Shown here in pieces: positions 7,579 to 16,363 of a stretch of 64,000 nucleotides of DNA (positions are counted from its first letter, which is position 1; each line of letters opens with the position of its first letter). The DNA is from Corynebacterium tuberculostearicum (GTDB lineage Bacteria > Actinomycetota > Actinomycetes > Mycobacteriales > Mycobacteriaceae): contig NZ_CP065972.1 in the NCBI RefSeq assembly GCF_016127015.1, positions 1,798,001 to 1,862,000 on the forward strand. The letters run 5' to 3'. The translations under genes were made by a program, and so were the position numbers. A model generated the notes under the pieces. It was not told the DNA's origin and searched no databases. It saw nothing but the letters and a program-made list of their open reading frames with translations.

Positions 7579-8470
7579 CTTTATGGAAGACACCCAGTAC
7601 CTTCTCAGCGTGGATTTTGTGCAATCCTCGCTCATCGCCTCCGCGCTGCTGGGCATCCTGTCCGGCGTGATGACCTCGCTCATCGTGCTACGCCAGATGT
7701 CTTTTTCCGTCCACGCCACCTCCGAGCTCGCGCTCATGGGTGCCTCGGCCGCGCTTCTCTTCGGCCTCAACCTAGGTTTCGGCGCCGTGGCCGGTGCCAT
7801 CGTGGCCGCCATTATCCTCGCCGTGCTAGGCTTTAAGGGCCAGCAAGACAGCGCCATCGGCGTGGTCATGAGCTTTGGCTTAGGCCTCTCGGTGCTGTTT
7901 TTGCACCTCTACCCCGGCAATGCCAATACCGCAATGACGCTTTTGACCGGCCAGATCGTCGGCGTATCTTCCGCCTCGGTCTGGCTTTTGGCCGCAACCA
8001 CCGTAATCATCCTCGCCGCCGTCGCCATCCTATGGCGGCCCATGCTCTTCGCCTCGGCCGACCCGGTCATGGCCCAGGCCGCAGGCGTACCCACCCGCTT
8101 CATTTCCGTCACCTTCGCCGTACTCGTAGGCTTGGCGGCCGCACAGTCGGTACAAATCGTCGGCTCGCTGCTCGTCATGGCGCTGCTCATTACCCCGGGT
8201 GCGGCGGCCGTGCAGATTACCTCCTCGCCCCTGCGCGCGGTCATGTGGGCCACCATCTTTGCTGAGGTCTCGGCCGTCGGCGGCTTTGTCTTGTCGCTCG
8301 CGCCCGGCCTGCCGGTCTCGGTTTTCGTCACCACGATTTCTTTTGTCATTTACCTGGTGTGCCGCCTCATTGGCTGGCAGCGCAATAAAAAAGCGGTGCG
8401 CGACGAGGTCGCCGCTAGGCGCTTCCACGCCGACTGCCACAGCACCGCCGAGGAGCACCACGCCGACTAG
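7571..8470 (+). CDS. Metal ABC transporter permease, ABC-3 family (ZnuB-like)
   Basis: About 299 aa with eight or nine hydrophobic helices, the ABC-3 family permease for zinc/manganese import. A TTG start at 7571 is chosen because GGGAGG (7558-7563) lies 7 nt upstream; ATG 7583 and ATG 7556 are alternatives. It overlaps the end of the ATPase gene. Motifs SVHATSELALMGAS and VGSLLVMALLITPGAAA are typical of the family. The C-terminal cytoplasmic tail is rich in His, Cys and acidic residues (RRFHADCHSTAEEHHAD), which could bind metal. Confidence 0.9.
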   Translation: MSSFMEDTQYLLSVDFVQSSLIASALLGILSGVMTSLIVLRQMSFSVHATSELALMGASAALLFGLNLGFGAVAGAIVAAIILAVLGFKGQQDSAIGVVMSFGLGLSVLFLHLYPGNANTAMTLLTGQIVGVSSASVWLLAATTVIILAAVAILWRPMLFASADPVMAQAAGVPTRFISVTFAVLVGLAAAQSVQIVGSLLVMALLITPGAAAVQITSSPLRAVMWATIFAEVSAVGGFVLSLAPGLPVSVFVTTISFVIYLVCRLIGWQRNKKAVRDEVAARRFHADCHSTAEEHHAD

Positions 8471-8473
8471 ACT
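8468..8473 (+). promoter_or_regulatory. Leaderless -10 box of the esterase gene
   Basis: TAGACT, 8 nt, then ATG 8482. It overlaps the stop codon of the permease gene, so the esterase can be transcribed on its own even though it follows the metal operon closely. Confidence 0.5.
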
Positions 8474-8481
8474 GGACGGCT

Positions 8482-9318
8482 ATGCACGTACACCGCCGCA
8501 CCGCGGATGTGGATGGCCGCACCCGCCGTTTCCTCGTCATCGCGCCGGATAACCCCGGCCCGCGCCCGGACCTCTTGCTCTTCTTCCACGGCTCGCTGCA
8601 GTCCGGTAGCGTGATGCGCCGCTTTACTAACGGCACCTTCGATGAGCTTGCCGACGCCACCAATACCGTCCTCGTCTACCCCGACGGCGTCGACCGCCAT
8701 TTCAACGATTGCCGCAGCGTCCTGCCCGTCACCGCCCGCACGGAGAACGTGGACGACGTTGCCTTCGCCGCCTTCCTCGTCGAGGAGATGGGGCGCGAAT
8801 TCGGCACCGCCCGTACCTTTGCCTGCGGCTACTCCAACGGCGGGCAGATGGTGCTCCGCTTGCTTTTCGACGCCCCGTTTAGCCTCACCCGCGCTTGCAT
8901 CTTCGCCTCCACCCTGGGCGAAGGCGATAACCACGCGCCCAGCAACCCGGCCGGCTACCGGCCCACGCCGCTGCTGTTTTTCCACGGCACCGCCGACCCG
9001 TACGCGCCATACGAGGGCGGGGTCGCCGGGCTGGACGCCGAGCGCACCCGCGGCCGCGTGCTTTCCGCGCCGGCCACCGCCGAGCACTTCGCACTGGCCA
9101 ATGCCTGCCAGCCACCCCGCGACTACCACCCCACCGCGGATGTCACCGCCACCGCATACGACGGCGATTTCCCCGTCGAACTGTGGACCATGGAGGGCCT
9201 CGGCCACGTGATTCCCTCTAGCATGAAAACCGACCCACGCATAGGCCCAAATACGGATTCCTTCCGCGCTGTGGATAAGGTCCGCGAATTCTTCGGCCTC
9301 GACGACGCCCAGGCCTAG
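8482..9318 (+). CDS. PHB-depolymerase-like alpha/beta hydrolase (LpqC-type esterase)
   Basis: 278 aa. The oxyanion-hole region FFHGSLQSG, the nucleophile elbow GYSNGG (Ser118) and the late acid/His region (FHGTADPYAPYEGG, EGLGHVIPS) give a complete Ser-Asp-His set for the polyhydroxybutyrate depolymerase/feruloyl esterase group. The substrate is unknown; members in actinobacteria act on short esters. No signal peptide or membrane helix is visible, so it is probably cytoplasmic, unlike lipoprotein LpqC of mycobacteria. Confidence 0.82.
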   Translation: MHVHRRTADVDGRTRRFLVIAPDNPGPRPDLLLFFHGSLQSGSVMRRFTNGTFDELADATNTVLVYPDGVDRHFNDCRSVLPVTARTENVDDVAFAAFLVEEMGREFGTARTFACGYSNGGQMVLRLLFDAPFSLTRACIFASTLGEGDNHAPSNPAGYRPTPLLFFHGTADPYAPYEGGVAGLDAERTRGRVLSAPATAEHFALANACQPPRDYHPTADVTATAYDGDFPVELWTMEGLGHVIPSSMKTDPRIGPNTDSFRAVDKVREFFGLDDAQA

Positions 9319-9381
9319 TTATCCACACCCCCACCCAACGCTCCGCGCGCCGGCTTGCACCCGCACTTAACGTGTGGAGCC

Positions 9382-10392
9382 GTGAACGCGCTACAGAAAT
9401 TCTTGACAGGCCTGGCCGCCGGCATGGACATTATCGCCGACTGCCACGGCCTTACTAAGCGCGCGCTTATCGACGCCGGCTGCCCCGACACCACCGCCGC
9501 CCGCCTCCTTACCCTCGCCGATACCTACTTCGGCCCCACTGCCTTTAGCCGGCTCCAACGCGAATCCATCGCAGCGGCCCGCGCCAACGGGCACAGCCTC
9601 ACCGCGTTGCTAGCCATCGAGCGCCACGCCTCCAAGCTGAAAAATAAGCGCCAGGCCTGGGCGCTGCGGCGGGAGCTATGTGGGATGAAGGGGGATGCAT
9701 CGGACGTCGATAAGCAGGGGCGCACACGCGTGCGCGAGATTAAAGGCCCGCCGCAGCGCAAGCCCGGTGTCAAACTCTACCGCCGCGCCGATGGCCCCTG
9801 GACCATGACAATTACCGGCAAATCTGCGGACATCGCGGATATGCACGCCGCGCTCGATAAGGACGCCCCGCTCGATTCGGTGCGCAAGATTTTCCAAGGC
9901 ACCGCCGCAGCTTCCCCGGCGGTCGTGACCACCAATGTGGTGCTGCGCCTAGACGAACTCGACCGTGTCGTCGACACCGCGGGCGATGACATCACCCTGC
10001 AGCTCACCAATGGTGCCCGAATGACCGGCGCGGACTTGGTGCGCCGCGCATTTACCGCGCACGGCTACGTCACCTTGATCCACCCCGTGAAGGGCCCGGT
10101 AAACCTGTACCGCAGCGAGCGGCTCGCCTCGCCGAAGCAACGCACCATGGCCGCCGCAGAAAACCCCACCTGCCCGTGGCCGCAGTGCAATTACCCCGCC
10201 GATGAGTGCCAGGTCCACCACCTCACCGCGTGGCGCCACGGCGGCGAGACCAACCCCGAAAATCTGACCATCGCCTGCCCGTATCACAATGGCGTCAACG
10301 ACGATGACCCCAACGCCCCGCCGTTACGCGGCCGCCTGGCCCGGGTGAATGGAACCATTAAGTGGCTGCCACCCTGGGCGGAAAATGGCTAG
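9382..10392 (+). CDS. HNH endonuclease domain protein
   Basis: About 336 aa from GTG 9382. The C-terminal part carries an HNH motif: CPWPQCNYPADECQVHH, then HGGETNPENLTIACPYHN, with paired Cys and the H-N-H residues. The N-terminal two-thirds is helical and polar with no motif I recognise; in Corynebacterium such proteins often have a DUF222-like region. The start is uncertain: TTG 9355, GTG 9382 and ATG 9424 are all possible and none has a good Shine-Dalgarno. Such genes occur in several copies per genome and are often seen in mobile or variable regions. The cellular role is unknown. It converges on rlmB with 3 bp between stops. Confidence 0.72.
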   Translation: MNALQKFLTGLAAGMDIIADCHGLTKRALIDAGCPDTTAARLLTLADTYFGPTAFSRLQRESIAAARANGHSLTALLAIERHASKLKNKRQAWALRRELCGMKGDASDVDKQGRTRVREIKGPPQRKPGVKLYRRADGPWTMTITGKSADIADMHAALDKDAPLDSVRKIFQGTAAASPAVVTTNVVLRLDELDRVVDTAGDDITLQLTNGARMTGADLVRRAFTAHGYVTLIHPVKGPVNLYRSERLASPKQRTMAAAENPTCPWPQCNYPADECQVHHLTAWRHGGETNPENLTIACPYHNGVNDDDPNAPPLRGRLARVNGTIKWLPPWAENG

Positions 10393-10395
10393 AGA

Positions 10396-11343
10396 TTACT
10401 GGGCCGCGCGGCGCTGGCGTGCGAATTCGGAGAGCACGGAACCGGCCGCGACGGAAGCATTGAGGGACTCGACCCAGTCCGTCATCGGGATGGACATGAT
10501 GACGTCACAATTCTCGCGCACGAGGCGGGAGATGCCCTTGCCTTCGGAACCAATGACGATCACCACGGGATCCGTCGCGCCGTTATAAGTATCCAGCGTG
10601 TGCTCGCCGCCGGCATCCAGTCCGACGACCTGGTAGCCACTCTTTTGGAATTGCTGCACGGTGCGGGTGATATTCGTCGCGCGGGCAACCGGCAGGCGCG
10701 CCGCTGTACCGGCCGAGGTACGCCACGCCACGGCGGTTACGGAGGCGGAGCGGCGCTCAGGAATGATGACGCCATCGCCACCGAAGGCCGCCACGGAGCG
10801 GATGACCGCGCCGAGGTTGCGCGGGTCGGTGATGTTATCCAAGATGACGAACATGCCTGGGCGCGCGTTCTCGGCCGCACGGGCGATGAGCTCTTCGACG
10901 TCGGCGTACTTATACGGCGGAATCTGCAACCCGATGCCTTGGTGCATGCCGTTTCCGGTCATGCGGTCCATCTCGTGGCGCTGCACCTCGATGATGGGGA
11001 TATTGCGGGTATTGCACATGGCCACGGCCTCGGACAGCCGCTTGTCGTTGCGGGTACCGGCCACGATGTAGAGCGTGGTAGCCGGCACCTTTGCGTGCAG
11101 ACACTCGATGACCGGGTTACGGCCCACGACCATCTCGGTGGTCTCCTTCTGGTGGCGGCCGGAATTGCGGCGCTCGCGTTCCAACTTGGCCTTGTGCTTG
11201 GCGTGGTAGATGCGGTCCTCTGCCTTGGGCGTCGGGCCCTTACCGGCCAAGCCCTTGCGGCGCTGGCCGCCGGAGCCCTTGGTTGCGCCCTTCTTATTGG
11301 TCTTGCGGATTCCCGCGCCACCGCGGCCGTGGGTACGTGCCAT
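10396..11343 (-). CDS. rlmB: 23S rRNA 2'-O-ribose methyltransferase RlmB (TrmH family)
   Basis: 315 aa SPOUT methyltransferase, expected to methylate the 2'-OH of a guanosine in 23S rRNA. Residues 1-75 are a basic glycine/lysine tail found in actinobacterial members. A substrate-binding domain ([20 protein letters not shown]) follows, then the SPOUT motifs [30 protein letters not shown] and [15 protein letters not shown] that make the knot and AdoMet site. AAAGGA lies 8 nt before the ATG. It is next to cysS, as in M. tuberculosis (Rv3579c-Rv3580c). Another TrmH target cannot be fully excluded. Confidence 0.9.
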   Translation of the reverse strand: MARTHGRGGAGIRKTNKKGATKGSGGQRRKGLAGKGPTPKAEDRIYHAKHKAKLERERRNSGRHQKETTEMVVGRNPVIECLHAKVPATTLYIVAGTRNDKRLSEAVAMCNTRNIPIIEVQRHEMDRMTGNGMHQGIGLQIPPYKYADVEELIARAAENARPGMFVILDNITDPRNLGAVIRSVAAFGGDGVIIPERRSASVTAVAWRTSAGTAARLPVARATNITRTVQQFQKSGYQVVGLDAGGEHTLDTYNGATDPVVIVIGSEGKGISRLVRENCDVIMSIPMTDWVESLNASVAAGSVLSEFARQRRAAQ

Positions 11344-11365
11344 AATTTATGTCCTTTCGGAGTGC

Positions 11366-12754
11366 TTAACGCTGCGCCAGCGACCAGGTCGGGCCGTCTG
11401 GGGTATCGGTGATGGTGATGCCGGCGGCCGCGAGGCGGTCTCGGACGGCGTCGGCAGTAGCGAAGTCCTTGTCCGCGCGCGCCTGGGTGCGCCGCTCCAG
11501 CTCAGCTTGTACCAGCGCATCCAGCGCGGCATCCGCCCCGCTAGCTTGCGCTCCATCTTCCCACTCCAGCGGGTCAAAACCAAGTACGTGCGCCATCGCG
11601 CGGACCTGGCCAGCCAGCGTGCGCGCCTCGGCCTCATCGCCGGCCGCGAGCGCCTTATTACCGGCTCGGACGGTGGTGTGGATTTCCGCCAAAGCCTTGG
11701 GCACACCGATGTCATCATTCATCGCGTCTGCAAAGCCCTGCGTCCACTCGCCCAGCTCTAGGTCATCGAAGTGGGCGAGGAAGTCCTCGATGCGGCGGTA
11801 GCCAGCGGCGGCCTCGGTCAGCGCGGCCTCGGAATACTCCAGCACGGAGCGGTAGTGTGCCGAGCCCAGGTAGTAGCGCAGCTCTACCGGGCGCACCAGC
11901 TCCAACATATTCGGAATCGAGAGCACGTTGCCCAACGACTTCGACATCTTCTCGCCCGACATCGTCACCCAGTGGTTGTGCATCCAGTAGTTGGCGAACT
12001 TATCGCCGGCTGCATGCGACTGCGCGATTTCGTTCTCGTGATGCGGGAACTGCAGGTCTAGGCCGCCGCAGTGGATATCGAAATTAGAGCCCAAGTAATA
12101 GGTGGACATGGCCGAGCACTCTAGGTGCCAGCCAGGGCGGCCGTCGCCCCACGGGGTAGGCCAGCTGGGCTCGCCCGGCTTCGCGGCCTTCCACAGGGCA
12201 AAGTCCTGTGCGCCGCGTTTGGCGGAATCCTCGCCTTCGCCCTGCTCCATTTCCTCTACCTTGTTGCCGGACAGCGAACCGTAATCAGATCCTTCGGCCT
12301 TGGTCCAGGCGGCGACATCGAAGTAGACGGAGCCGTCGGCGGGGTAGGCAAAGCCGGCGTCGATAAGCCGCTGCATATAGTCGACCATCTGGGTGACAAA
12401 GCCGGTCGCACGCGGCTCAACCGAAGGCGGGATGACGCCCAGGGTGTTATAGGCCTTAGTGAACTCGCGCTCATAGGTGGACACCCACTCCCACCAGGGG
12501 CGATTATTCTCGGCCGCCTTGGTGAGGATCTTGTCATCGATATCAGTGACGTTGCGCACCAGGGCTACGTCATAGCCTTGGGCGAGCAACCAGCGGCGCA
12601 GGATGTCGAAGGCGACGCCGGAGCGCAAGTGCCCGATGTGTGGCTGGGCCTGCGGGGTGGCGCCGCACAGATAAATGGAGGCGTGGCCGGGGCGAATCGG
12701 CTCGAAATCGCGTTGGCTGCGGGTGGCTGTGTCATAAATGCGCAAAGTACTCAC
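11366..12754 (-). CDS. cysS: Cysteinyl-tRNA synthetase
   Basis: 462 aa class I synthetase that charges tRNA-Cys. Signature PHIGH is at residues 38-42, zinc ligand Cys30 lies in LCGATP, and [10 protein letters not shown] is at ~265. The [23 protein letters not shown] and HWVTM blocks are intact. GTG 12754 is preferred over the upstream ATG at 12781: TAGACT sits 7 nt before it and C. glutamicum CysS begins with the equivalent TLRIFDT. Presence of the KMSKS-containing full-length tRNA-binding C-terminus separates it from the shorter paralogue MshC. Confidence 0.95.
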   Translation of the reverse strand: MSTLRIYDTATRSQRDFEPIRPGHASIYLCGATPQAQPHIGHLRSGVAFDILRRWLLAQGYDVALVRNVTDIDDKILTKAAENNRPWWEWVSTYEREFTKAYNTLGVIPPSVEPRATGFVTQMVDYMQRLIDAGFAYPADGSVYFDVAAWTKAEGSDYGSLSGNKVEEMEQGEGEDSAKRGAQDFALWKAAKPGEPSWPTPWGDGRPGWHLECSAMSTYYLGSNFDIHCGGLDLQFPHHENEIAQSHAAGDKFANYWMHNHWVTMSGEKMSKSLGNVLSIPNMLELVRPVELRYYLGSAHYRSVLEYSEAALTEAAAGYRRIEDFLAHFDDLELGEWTQGFADAMNDDIGVPKALAEIHTTVRAGNKALAAGDEAEARTLAGQVRAMAHVLGFDPLEWEDGAQASGADAALDALVQAELERRTQARADKDFATADAVRDRLAAAGITITDTPDGPTWSLAQR

Positions 12755-12761
12755 GCCACCC

Positions 12762-12767
12762 AGTCTA
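12762..12767 (-). promoter_or_regulatory. Leaderless -10 box of cysS
   Basis: Minus-strand TAGACT, 7 nt, then GTG 12754. It decides the cysS start and means cysS does not depend on the unknown cassette upstream. Confidence 0.55.
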
Positions 12768-12799
12768 ATTGACGCGTGCACTGGAGTTGCTGACTAGCC

Positions 12800-13486
12800 C
12801 TAGCTGGGATCAGCAACCACAAAACCTAGGCTTCGCAGAGTCGCGGCCGCCACGTAGGGGTTATCAGCAACTGCGGCAGCAAGCTGTGTCTCCAGCCACT
12901 CCTGACGGCTTGCGTGTAGCGCTCCCTCCCAACCAGGACGAGCATGAAATCCGCACTCTTTAAAAAGGAATGAAAAATATTCCTCTACCGAAACTCTAAA
13001 CCGGCTTCCCCCGACAGGAAAATGGATGTCTTCGATCCGACCTTTCTTTCGGGAATTTTTCATACCAAAGAAACTCTTCATCAGTGCCGGGCTCAATAAC
13101 CCTGCGACGCCAGAATGATGAATGTGAGCTGTAGGCGCACCCTTATTGTCGCGCTCGTATTCAAACCTCACTCCAGGCGCGGTGCCAACACGAAGTTCGA
13201 ATTTGCTGGACTTGATACTCAAATCCCGTCCGTTTCGTGACGGTGTGGTGTGAAACCGGACGACAGATTCAAATAGGTCGCTAAATTCCACCGGTCGTGA
13301 AAGCTCCATAGCCCCAGCGCCATAGACTAATGGGACGTGCAGCTCTAATATCCCGGTGTTGTTATCAGCATTGAGATCCAACTCAACGTCAATGTCAGAT
13401 TCACCGTTGAGGGGAAATACGTGCAGGTGCAATTTGTAGACGTGGTCAAAGAATTTCTCAGTTTCCCGTTGAACCTGACTCATCAT
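12800..13486 (-). CDS. Uncharacterised protein of a two-gene cassette
   Basis: 228 aa, soluble, no signal or membrane helix. I do not know its function. Recognisable blocks are THIHHSG-like (AHIHHSG), IHFPVGGSRFR and a tail GWEGALHASRQEW...AAATLRSLGF. From memory, a family with H-x-H and FPVGGxRxRxxxED motifs occurs in many actinobacteria, usually next to a small partner, without an assigned role. It starts 15 bp after the stop of the 66-aa gene and is probably cotranscribed. Its DNA is visibly richer in A+T than neighbouring genes (AAAAATATTCC, TTTAAAAAGG), and it breaks the usual cysS-ispF adjacency, so it was probably acquired. Start may be 13486 or 13483. Confidence 0.75.
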   Translation of the reverse strand: MMSQVQRETEKFFDHVYKLHLHVFPLNGESDIDVELDLNADNNTGILELHVPLVYGAGAMELSRPVEFSDLFESVVRFHTTPSRNGRDLSIKSSKFELRVGTAPGVRFEYERDNKGAPTAHIHHSGVAGLLSPALMKSFFGMKNSRKKGRIEDIHFPVGGSRFRVSVEEYFSFLFKECGFHARPGWEGALHASRQEWLETQLAAAVADNPYVAAATLRSLGFVVADPS

Positions 13487-13501
13487 GGGAAGCTGCCCAC
13501 T

Positions 13502-13702
13502 CTAGCTATCAAGAAGCAGTTCGACGCGACGCAGTTCGTCATAGAGGCCGCGCTCTTCTGGGGAAAGACGACCAGCGGCAGCTAGATCGCTAAGTTCCTC
13601 AGTGGTCAACGGACCACCGGCGGCATCACAAAAAACATGCATTAGTTCCTCGCGCCGCCTCCGCAAAGACCGCGTATCAGTAACACGCATTTTCAACGTC
13701 AT
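13502..13702 (-). CDS. Small charged protein, partner of the 228-aa gene
   Basis: 66 aa, rich in Arg, Glu and Leu, predicted all-helical. A strong AGGAGG (13708-13713) lies 5 nt before the ATG, which makes this a real gene and not chance. No motif is recognised; the size and its place before a larger unknown gene resemble an antitoxin or small regulator, but this is only an analogy. ATG 13690 is an alternative start with poorer spacing. Confidence 0.65.
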   Translation of the reverse strand: MTLKMRVTDTRSLRRRREELMHVFCDAAGGPLTTEELSDLAAAGRLSPEERGLYDELRRVELLLDS

Positions 13703-13737
13703 GCCATCCTCCTGCCACGACCTTACTTCAGCTGAGG

Positions 13738-14220
13738 CTAGGCGCGCCAGACGACGGCCGTGGCAACCGCCGCACGCCCTTCCTTACGGCCGGTGAAACC
13801 TAGGTGGTCCGTCGTCGTGGCAGAGACGGACACGGGGGCACCGAGGATTTCACCCAACACAGCCTCGGCCTCTGCGCGGCGCGGGCCCATTTTGGGGGTT
13901 TGGCCGATAAGCTGCGCGGCGGCATTGCCGATGATGAACCCTTCGGATTCGAGCAATTCCCGGCATTCGCGCAGCAGTTTCGCTCCGGATACGCCGTCGT
14001 ATTCGGGCCGGCCGACGCCCACGAAAGAGCCGAGGTCGCCGAGGTGGGAGGCGGATAAAAGGGCGTCGACAAGCGCGTGCGCTACCACGTCCCCATCGGA
14101 GTGGCCCTCGCAGCCATCCACGTCCTCGAAGAGCAGGCCGGCGATCCAGCAGTCCTTGCCGGCCTCGATCTGGTGGGCGTCGGTGGCGATGCCAACGCGC
14201 GGGATAATCGGGTTAGTCAT
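13738..14220 (-). CDS. ispF: 2-C-methyl-D-erythritol 2,4-cyclodiphosphate synthase
   Basis: 160 aa. Enzyme of the MEP isoprenoid pathway, which makes 2-C-methyl-D-erythritol 2,4-cyclodiphosphate and releases CMP. The metal site D-x-H is in [10 protein letters not shown] (Asp14, His16) and the third ligand in [17 protein letters not shown]. The C-terminal [16 protein letters not shown] is typical. It overlaps ispD by 8 bp, so the two consecutive-pathway enzymes are translationally coupled. Carotenoid genes crtB-crtI elsewhere in the window consume this pathway's products. Confidence 0.96.
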   Translation of the reverse strand: MTNPIIPRVGIATDAHQIEAGKDCWIAGLLFEDVDGCEGHSDGDVVAHALVDALLSASHLGDLGSFVGVGRPEYDGVSGAKLLRECRELLESEGFIIGNAAAQLIGQTPKMGPRRAEAEAVLGEILGAPVSVSATTTDHLGFTGRKEGRAAVATAVVWRA

Positions 14221-14962
14221 GGGTCTCCTCGGTCAAAGCGTGGGCTAGGGTGAGATCGATGGGCGCGGTGATTTTGAACGCCAGGGTATCGCCCGGCACG
14301 GTTGCCACGCGCTCGCCGTGCCATTCCATGAGGCTGGCATCATCCGTGGCGGTAAATTCGGGCTGCTGGGTCCAATAATCGAGGTTGGCCTGGCGCAGCG
14401 CGGACAGGCGGAAGGCCTGCGGGGTTTGCACGGCGCGCAGGCGGGAGCGGTCGGGCGTGCTCACCACGGCGTCGGCCGCGACTTCCTTGATGGTATCGGC
14501 CACGGGAACCACCGGCACGGCCGCGGGGGCGCCTTCGAGCACACGCTTGGCGACGTCCCGCACCATCGCCGGCGGGATCAGCGCCCGGGCCGCATCGTGG
14601 ATGAGTACCACGGCGTCGTCGTCGGGGATTGCCTGCAGGCCTGCCCACACGGAATCGGCGCGCTCGCTGCCGCCGTGCACGAGGCGGATGGGCGCGGCGT
14701 TTGTAGCGCTTTGAGCGCCTGCGGTGTCGATGCGGCCGATAATCCGGGCGGCCTCGGGCTCCATATCTGGGCTGACCAACACAATGACCTCATCGACCAC
14801 GCCGGAGGCCAGCAGCGCGCGCACGGAGCGCTCCAGGAGGGTGCGCCCGCGCAGCTCGACATAAGCCTTGGGCACCTCGGCACCGAGGCGGGTGCCCTGG
14901 CCGGCGGCCGCGATGAGCGCGATGACGCGCGGTTTAGTCTTCGTCGTCGAAGGAGAGGTCAT
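14213..14962 (-). CDS. ispD: 2-C-methyl-D-erythritol 4-phosphate cytidylyltransferase
   Basis: 249 aa. It transfers CMP from CTP to methylerythritol phosphate in the MEP pathway. The nucleotide-binding motif [17 protein letters not shown] is at residues ~17-33, and [16 protein letters not shown] and DTIKEV follow as in the family. The ATG at 14962 lies inside the last codons of carD (29-bp overlap), which suggests tight coupling carD-ispD-ispF, the same order as Rv3583c-Rv3582c-Rv3581c. Confidence 0.95.
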   Translation of the reverse strand: MTSPSTTKTKPRVIALIAAAGQGTRLGAEVPKAYVELRGRTLLERSVRALLASGVVDEVIVLVSPDMEPEAARIIGRIDTAGAQSATNAAPIRLVHGGSERADSVWAGLQAIPDDDAVVLIHDAARALIPPAMVRDVAKRVLEGAPAAVPVVPVADTIKEVAADAVVSTPDRSRLRAVQTPQAFRLSALRQANLDYWTQQPEFTATDDASLMEWHGERVATVPGDTLAFKITAPIDLTLAHALTEETHD

Positions 14963-15518
14963 CGAGATCGATGTCGTTGTCGATATCGGTGGTGATGGAC
15001 TTATCGTCTACCAATCCGGCCGCGCGGTGGCGCTCGATGGTGGCATCGATCTCTTCCATCATGGTGTCGGCCTTCTTCTCATCAACCGGCTTGGCCAGCG
15101 CGAGCTCGCCCACCAGGATGGTGCGGGCCTTGCCCAGCATGCGCTTCTCGCCGGCCGAAAGGCCACGGTCCTGGTCGCGACGCCACAGGTCGCGAACGAC
15201 CTCGGCGACCTTATTGATATCGCCGGAGGCCAAGCGCTCCTGGTTAGCCTTATAACGGCGGGACCAGTTGCCAGCCTCTTCAACGTCCTCGTCACGCAGC
15301 ACGGAAAAGACCTTTTCCAGGCCCTCCTTGCCCACGACGTCGCGCACGCCGACGTTATCGGCGTTCTTGATGGGCACGCGGACGACTAGGTCGGACTGGT
15401 TGATGTGCAGCACCAGGTATTCCAGCGTCTCGCCACCCATCTCGCGGGTCTCGATATCCTCGATGACGGCCGCACCGTGGTGCGGGTAGACGACGACCTC
15501 GCCGACCTTATACTCCAT
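14934..15518 (-). CDS. carD: CarD-family RNA polymerase-binding transcription factor
   Basis: 194 aa. CarD binds the RNA polymerase beta subunit through its N-terminal Tudor-like domain ([19 protein letters not shown]) and stabilises open complexes at rRNA and other promoters through a helical C-domain ([17 protein letters not shown], with the conserved Trp). ATG 15518 is chosen: GGAG is 5 nt upstream, and an upstream GTG at 15524 falls within that Shine-Dalgarno. An extra acidic tail after residue ~170 ([17 protein letters not shown]) is longer than in mycobacterial CarD (162 aa). Confidence 0.94.
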   Translation of the reverse strand: MEYKVGEVVVYPHHGAAVIEDIETREMGGETLEYLVLHINQSDLVVRVPIKNADNVGVRDVVGKEGLEKVFSVLRDEDVEEAGNWSRRYKANQERLASGDINKVAEVVRDLWRRDQDRGLSAGEKRMLGKARTILVGELALAKPVDEKKADTMMEEIDATIERHRAAGLVDDKSITTDIDNDIDLDDLSFDDED

Positions 15519-15563
15519 TGCCACTCCTTGTTTCCCGTTTTATCCCGGTTGACTAAGGCCGTC

Positions 15564-15569
15564 ATTTTA
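15564..15569 (-). promoter_or_regulatory. Predicted -10 box for carD-ispD-ispF
   Basis: Minus-strand TAAAAT about 46 nt upstream of the carD ATG, giving a leader of about 40 nt with AAGGAG near its end. Confidence 0.4.
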
Positions 15570-15718
15570 TCACGAGCGGCCGCCCCGCCTGCGGATACCC
15601 CCGTATACCCCCACGGTCTACCCGCCCGGTTTGGGACAAACTGTGTACTTTAATGCGAAAGGGACTAGGCTAAAGCGTTGATAAGCCCTGTGATCGCAAT
15701 TGATGGAGGATGCTCAAC

Positions 15719-16294
15719 GTGCAGTCCCTGAAGTCCGCCGCCCGCCGCGGTGCCATTATTTCCGTTACCGCCGTCTCCGCTCTGGCGCTGGCTTCTTGCT
15801 CGGCGGGTCAGATCACCCAGACCGCCGATAAGGTGGCGGCGGTCGATGGTGCTTCTGCAAGCACGGATGATAACAAGGTTGCAGTTCGCGATGTCACCAT
15901 CTTGGTGGAGCCGGATGGCAGCGCAGCGTTGAAGTTTAGCGCGGTCAACCAGGGCTATGACACCGATGTCATCTCCTTGGAGTCCGTAAAGGTCGACGGC
16001 CAGCGCGTAGAGATGGACAAGGCTCAGCCGCTGCACCGCAACCAGTCCATCATCGCGGATTCCCAGAAGAACTTGGACGCCACCACCCAGCAGGATTCCG
16101 AGACCGTCCAGTACATCGCCACCTCGCTGAAGAACGATGACTTTGGCTATGCCGGCGACCGCCCGGTTACTTTCGAGTTCTCCAATGGTTCCGTCGACGT
16201 GGACGCCACCATTGCCGCCACCCAGATGCAGTCCGGCGAATTCGATCGTGATGTCGAGTCTCCAGAGGGCTACTCCGAGGCCCCGAAGAACTAA
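15719..16294 (+). CDS. lpqE: LpqE-like secreted lipoprotein
   Basis: 191 aa from GTG 15719; GGAGG (15705-15709) is 9 nt upstream, while ATG 15710 directly touches the Shine-Dalgarno and is less likely. Lipoprotein signal RRGAIISVTAVSALALASC with lipobox LASC. The mature domain (VRDVTILVEPDGSAALKFSAVNQG...VTFEFSNGSVDVDATI) is beta-rich. Position between carD and radA matches Rv3584 LpqE. A TAGGCT box at 15666-15671 is the likely -10. The function of LpqE is not firmly known; envelope location is the only safe statement. Confidence 0.82.
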   Translation: MQSLKSAARRGAIISVTAVSALALASCSAGQITQTADKVAAVDGASASTDDNKVAVRDVTILVEPDGSAALKFSAVNQGYDTDVISLESVKVDGQRVEMDKAQPLHRNQSIIADSQKNLDATTQQDSETVQYIATSLKNDDFGYAGDRPVTFEFSNGSVDVDATIAATQMQSGEFDRDVESPEGYSEAPKN

Positions 16295-16307
16295 GCCGCA
16301 GCGCTTC

Positions 16308-16346
16308 CGCCCCCAGCCTCCCTTTCCGGGCTGGGGGCGTTTATGT
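16308..16346 (+). terminator. Intrinsic terminator of lpqE
   Basis: A perfect 11-bp stem (CGCCCCCAGCC at 16308-16318, GGCTGGGGGCG at 16329-16339) with a 10-nt loop, then TTTATGTGTTTT. It ends only a few bases before the radA -10. Confidence 0.85.
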
Positions 16347-16350
16347 GTTT

Positions 16351-16356
16351 TAGGCT
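16351..16356 (+). promoter_or_regulatory. Leaderless -10 box of radA
   Basis: TAGGCT, 7 nt, then ATG 16364. No Shine-Dalgarno is present. The upstream ATG at 16343 would start before this promoter. Confidence 0.6.
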
Positions 16357-16363
16357 AGAAGCT

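Noticed and set aside
15594..15613. ATACCCCC repeats resembling a copper (CsoR/RicR) site
   Set aside because: The repeats are direct rather than inverted, and no copper gene is near.
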